From NCBI GenBank assembly GCA_012032575.1, contig JAAUSP010000363.1:1-7661 (forward strand): a stretch of 7,661 nucleotides of DNA, in the 5' to 3' direction. This DNA is from Anaerolineales bacterium. GTDB taxonomy: Bacteria > Chloroflexota > Anaerolineae > 4572-78 > J111. Under the pieces are notes generated by a model that saw nothing but the letters and a program-made list of their open reading frames with translations, ran no database searches and was not told the origin of the DNA. The number at the start of each line of letters is the position of its first letter. Position 1 is the stretch's first letter. Positions 5,825-7,661 of this stretch are shown one piece after another. Both the position numbers and the translations under genes were made by a program.

Positions 5825-6453
5825 GCCAGGCACCGCCTTACCGCCGCCCCTGGTGGCTGCTGGTCAACAAGTCGGGCCAGCTTATAACGACCGTTCAGGA
5901 GGAAACCCGGCCCGGCGAGCGAATTTTTACCATCCGGGGCGAGCCGCTGGTGCAAAGCCTGGGCTGGCTTACCTGGGGGCCGGTGGCGGCGCTGCTGATG
6001 ATCGTGGTTATGGCTGGGCTGGCGGTGGGGCTGGGCCTGAGCGAACAGGGTTGGCTGCTCAAAGCGCTTTTTATCGGGGCGTTTTCTGGCCCTGCCGGCC
6101 CTGGCCTGGGGCGGAGTGGCGCTGGCTGTGACCGCCTGGCTCAAAAGCATGTGCAGGCCGAACGCCAGGCTGAGGTTCAGACCTGCCGCATCAGCCTTAG
6201 CCAAAAGCGCGGGGAACTTTCCTATCAATTGAACCTCGGCCCTCCAGCGGAACCCGTGGCCTATGCCGGTATCCGCCAGGCCAAAGTGACTCACCCCATC
6301 GGCGGGCGCAGCCATCAGGCCCTTTTGCTGACCCTGGAAACCGAGCACGGGCCGATCATCCTCCTCAATGAAAGCCTGGGCACCTCGGCCCAGAAAATGG
6401 ATTTGGCCCACGAAATCCAACAGGCGCTAAAAGATTACCACGACTCCAAATAA
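5821..6453 (+). CDS. Unrecognised membrane protein, with a probable internal out-of-frame segment
   Basis: As read, 210 residues from ATG 5821, which overlaps the previous stop. An upstream in-frame start at 5791 is unlikely. I do not recognise a family. Residues 10-45 form a cytoplasmic-looking N-terminal part (WWLLVNKSGQLI). Residues 52-73 are a membrane helix (GPVAALLMIVVMAGLAVGLG). Residues 109-210 are a soluble domain of mixed strands and a final amphipathic helix. Residues 89-108 are Gly/Ser/Arg-rich and do not fit a membrane protein. In the neighbouring frame the same bases (6086-6142) encode LALPALAWGGVALAVTAWL, a typical second helix. Removing one T from TTTT (6082-6085) and adding one A to AAAA (6143-6146) restores a two-helix protein of the same length. 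The helix pair plus C-terminal domain recalls small membrane proteins of PH-like type, but this is speculation. An intrinsic terminator overlaps the stop codon. Confidence 0.75.
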   Translation: MSQAPPYRRPWWLLVNKSGQLITTVQEETRPGERIFTIRGEPLVQSLGWLTWGPVAALLMIVVMAGLAVGLGLSEQGWLLKALFIGAFSGPAGPGLGRSGAGCDRLAQKHVQAERQAEVQTCRISLSQKRGELSYQLNLGPPAEPVAYAGIRQAKVTHPIGGRSHQALLLTLETEHGPIILLNESLGTSAQKMDLAHEIQQALKDYHDSK

Positions 6454-6478
6454 AAATCCCTCTTTCAGAGGGATTTTT
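6452..6478 (+). terminator. Intrinsic terminator of the DUF3054 pair, bidirectional
   Basis: AAAAATCCCTCT and its exact complement form a 12-bp stem with a 3-base loop, ending in TTTTT. The A-run at the start makes it work equally on the minus strand, where it would back up termination of the BMP-like gene. It begins within the TAA stop of the upstream gene. Confidence 0.9.
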
Positions 6479-6492
6479 GATAAGCACGGTCA

Positions 6493-6531
6493 TTTCCTCT
6501 CTTCCAAACTTAGTTTGGGAACGAGAGGAAA
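6493..6531. repeat. REP-like long hairpin downstream of the BMP-like gene
   Basis: Arms of 18 and 20 bases pair almost fully: TTTCCTCTC, TTCC and AAACT are matched by AGTTT, GGAA and GAGAGGAAA, with one bulged base at each of two places on the right arm. The core AGTTTGGGAACGAG looks like a dispersed palindrome of the REP kind. No T-run follows on either strand, so it is not a typical intrinsic terminator. It begins 12 bases beyond the BMP-like stop. Confidence 0.65.
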
Positions 6532-6543
6532 AATGGTGGACGG

Positions 6544-7455
6544 CTATTCTTCCAACTCGACTTTGATTTTGCCGCTGATAACCTGGGCCTGAACTTCCTG
6601 CATAATGTTCTGGATGGCCGGGGTGACAACTTTGAAGACACTGGGCCGGATGGGGGCCATCATCAAGCCGCCTTCGGCAAAACCATAACTTTTAATCACC
6701 CCCCCTTCAAAACGGTCGTTCGCCACGCTCTCGATGACGTCGAGGATGGGTTTGCCGACGTTTTTGATGCGGCTGGTCAGCACGGCGTTGGGAGCCAAAT
6801 CGCTGTGGTCGCCGCCGGTACTGATGATCCAGCGGCCAAATTCGTTGGCGGCCTCGATTGCGCCCAGGCCGCACCGCCCGGCCACCTGATAAATCACATC
6901 CGCGCCGAGGGTAAATTGAGTTTCGGCCAGCAGCCGGCCCTTGAGCGGGTCGTCAAACTCGCCCACGTAATCGGAGATGAAACTGATGGATGAATCAACA
7001 TTTTTGACGCCTTGAGCAAAACCCAACTCAATGCGCCGCACCACTGGCGTAACCCCACCACCCATAAACCCAACCATGTGGGTTTGCGTAACCAGCGCGG
7101 CCAGCACCCCCACCACAAAATCTCCTTCATACTCGCGATAGGTAGCCGACCAGACATTGCTGCCCTCGGCGGCGACATCAATGCTGGCAAAACGTTGGTT
7201 GGGATAACGTGCGGCCACTTCGCTGAGCGGAGTGGCATTGCCATAGCCAATAGCCACAATCAGGTCAAAATCCTCTTTGGCCCAATTTTCAAGATTAACC
7301 GCGTTCAACATGGGGTTTTCCCAGGTTGCCGTTTGAAACTCGATGTTGTGGAGTTGCTGAGCCTCGCGGAGACCGGCATAAGCCGAGTCATTAAATGACA
7401 GGTCCCCCAGGCCGCCAACGCTCAGTTGTAGTCCGACTTTTGTTTTGTGGGGCAT
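6544..7455 (-). CDS. BMP/PnrA-family substrate-binding-like protein, no signal peptide
   Basis: A 303-residue protein of the BMP (basic membrane protein/PnrA, PF02608-type) periplasmic-binding fold, which binds nucleosides or related ligands. Family marks are VGGLGDLSFNDSAYAGL (13-29; SFN is the classic motif), FDLIVAIGYGN (63-73), YPNQRFASID (84-93), VVGVLAALVT (114-123), VGFMGGG (128-134), DYVGEFDDP (162-170), ADVIYQVAGRCGLGAIEAA (185-203), GGDHSD in place of the usual GVDxDQ, and TSRIK (227-231). Members are normally lipoproteins that feed an ABC transporter. Here the fold starts at residue 5 with no hydrophobic leader or lipobox, and no permease or ATPase gene is adjacent. ATG 7455 is preceded by GAGG (7468-7465) at 9 bases. 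A GTG at 7479 has no ribosome-binding site and adds no signal. It could be a cytoplasmic ligand sensor, as with Bacillus Med, but this is inference. Confidence 0.88.
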   Translation of the reverse strand: MPHKTKVGLQLSVGGLGDLSFNDSAYAGLREAQQLHNIEFQTATWENPMLNAVNLENWAKEDFDLIVAIGYGNATPLSEVAARYPNQRFASIDVAAEGSNVWSATYREYEGDFVVGVLAALVTQTHMVGFMGGGVTPVVRRIELGFAQGVKNVDSSISFISDYVGEFDDPLKGRLLAETQFTLGADVIYQVAGRCGLGAIEAANEFGRWIISTGGDHSDLAPNAVLTSRIKNVGKPILDVIESVANDRFEGGVIKSYGFAEGGLMMAPIRPSVFKVVTPAIQNIMQEVQAQVISGKIKVELEE

Positions 7456-7583
7456 AGCGCACTTCCTCGTCTCGCTCACATAAGGTTTGGTATTGCTACT
7501 ACTCAGGATAAGGGGTCAAGCTTTGTTGCGGCAGACCGGGTACTGGTTGGGTCAAAAAGCGGCAAATTCAAGGCTGAAAGTAA

Positions 7584-7595
7584 TGAAACCTTTCA
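7584..7595. promoter_or_regulatory. Palindrome TGAAA-cc-TTTCA at the transcription start
   Basis: A perfect 12-bp inverted repeat covering about +1 to +12 of the predicted BMP-like transcript. Another TGAAA lies at 7575-7579. The place suits a repressor site. The arms are short, so the call is tentative. Confidence 0.4.
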
Positions 7596-7601
7596 TCCTC
7601 C

Positions 7602-7632
7602 ATTATATCATTTTCTTAATAAAAGTTGACAA
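7602..7632 (-). promoter_or_regulatory. Extended -10 promoter of the BMP-like gene
   Basis: On the minus strand a perfect TATAAT (7607-7602) is preceded by TGA, giving TGnTATAAT, an extended -10. The best -35 is TTGTCA (7632-7627) at a long 19-base spacing, which extended -10 promoters tolerate. Transcription would start near 7595, with a leader of about 140 nt. Confidence 0.65.
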
Positions 7633-7661
7633 TCTTTTTTAAGGCTTGACCATAAATTCAG

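Larger units (their letters stand above)
7456..7661. other. Upstream region of the BMP-like gene, no gene seen
   Basis: About 206 bases with no credible coding sequence. It contains the promoter and palindrome of the BMP-like gene. Near the right edge it has a plus-strand TTGACA (7626-7631) and a TTGACC (7646-7651) that could belong to a divergent promoter for a gene beyond the window. Confidence 0.5.

Noticed and set aside
5341..6420. A 359-codon open frame on the minus strand
   Set aside because: It is antisense to the DUF3054 gene and its coupled partner, which have a ribosome-binding site, ATGA coupling, membrane helices and a family match. The minus frame is Pro/Arg/Gln-rich with no recognisable domain and arises from GC-rich codon bias.
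7540..7594. A 14-codon reading frame (MKGFITFSLEFAAF) in the BMP-like leader, minus strand
   Set aside because: GGAGG lies directly against its ATG with no spacing, so initiation is unlikely, and the peptide is not a convincing signal sequence or leader peptide.

Overview
The window looks like a stretch of chromosome from a free-living bacterium with roughly 55% GC. The Chloroflexota (an Anaerolineae-like lineage) are the best guess. This rests on the repertoire: a HARP-like duplicated-domain protein, a short stand-alone HNH nuclease, secreted PA14/golvesin and carbohydrate-binding surface proteins with an LPxSG-type anchor, a DUF3054 membrane protein and short heptamer repeats. No rRNA or marker gene confirms it. 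I see no IS element, phage gene, CRISPR array or tRNA.

Layout, left to right. (1) Positions 1-640, minus strand: a 3'-truncated gene for a protein with two tandem HARP-like modules and a proline/acidic/aromatic tail. (2) Positions 718-1221, minus: an HNH endonuclease, separated from the first gene by an intrinsic terminator. (3) Positions 1222-1505: a divergent promoter region, with good sigma70-type promoters for the HNH gene (minus) and for fbp (plus). (4) Positions 1506-2516, plus: class I fructose-1,6-bisphosphatase. A bidirectional terminator separates it from the convergent operon that follows. (5) Positions 4949-2583, minus: a two-gene cell-surface operon. A secreted carbohydrate-binding-like protein ends in LPVSG, a transmembrane helix and RRRR. 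It is followed by a secreted protein with two PA14 domains and a golvesin-type C-terminal domain, whose reading frame is broken by an apparent one-base deletion inside the first PA14 domain. (6) Positions 4950-5383: a 434-base intergenic region with a strong minus-strand promoter, a leader of about 150 nt holding three 7-nt-period repeats and a 12-bp hairpin, and a plus-strand promoter. (7) Positions 5384-6453, plus: a translationally coupled pair, a DUF3054 protein and an unrecognised membrane protein. In the second gene 20 codons appear to be read in the wrong frame between two compensating homopolymer indels. (8) Positions 6454-6543: a bidirectional terminator and a REP-like hairpin. (9) Positions 6544-7455, minus: a BMP/PnrA-like substrate-binding-fold protein with no visible signal peptide, preceded by a promoter with an extended -10 and a palindrome at the predicted transcription start.

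The genes do not form one pathway. fbp is central carbon metabolism, the 2583-4949 operon builds the cell surface, the HNH and HARP-like genes probably act on nucleic acids, and the BMP-like protein probably senses or binds a nucleoside-like ligand. The points most worth a second look are the tandem HARP-like protein, the two genes with probable frame errors (three indels within about 2.5 kb), the LPVSG anchor, the heptamer-repeat leader and the signal-less BMP protein.
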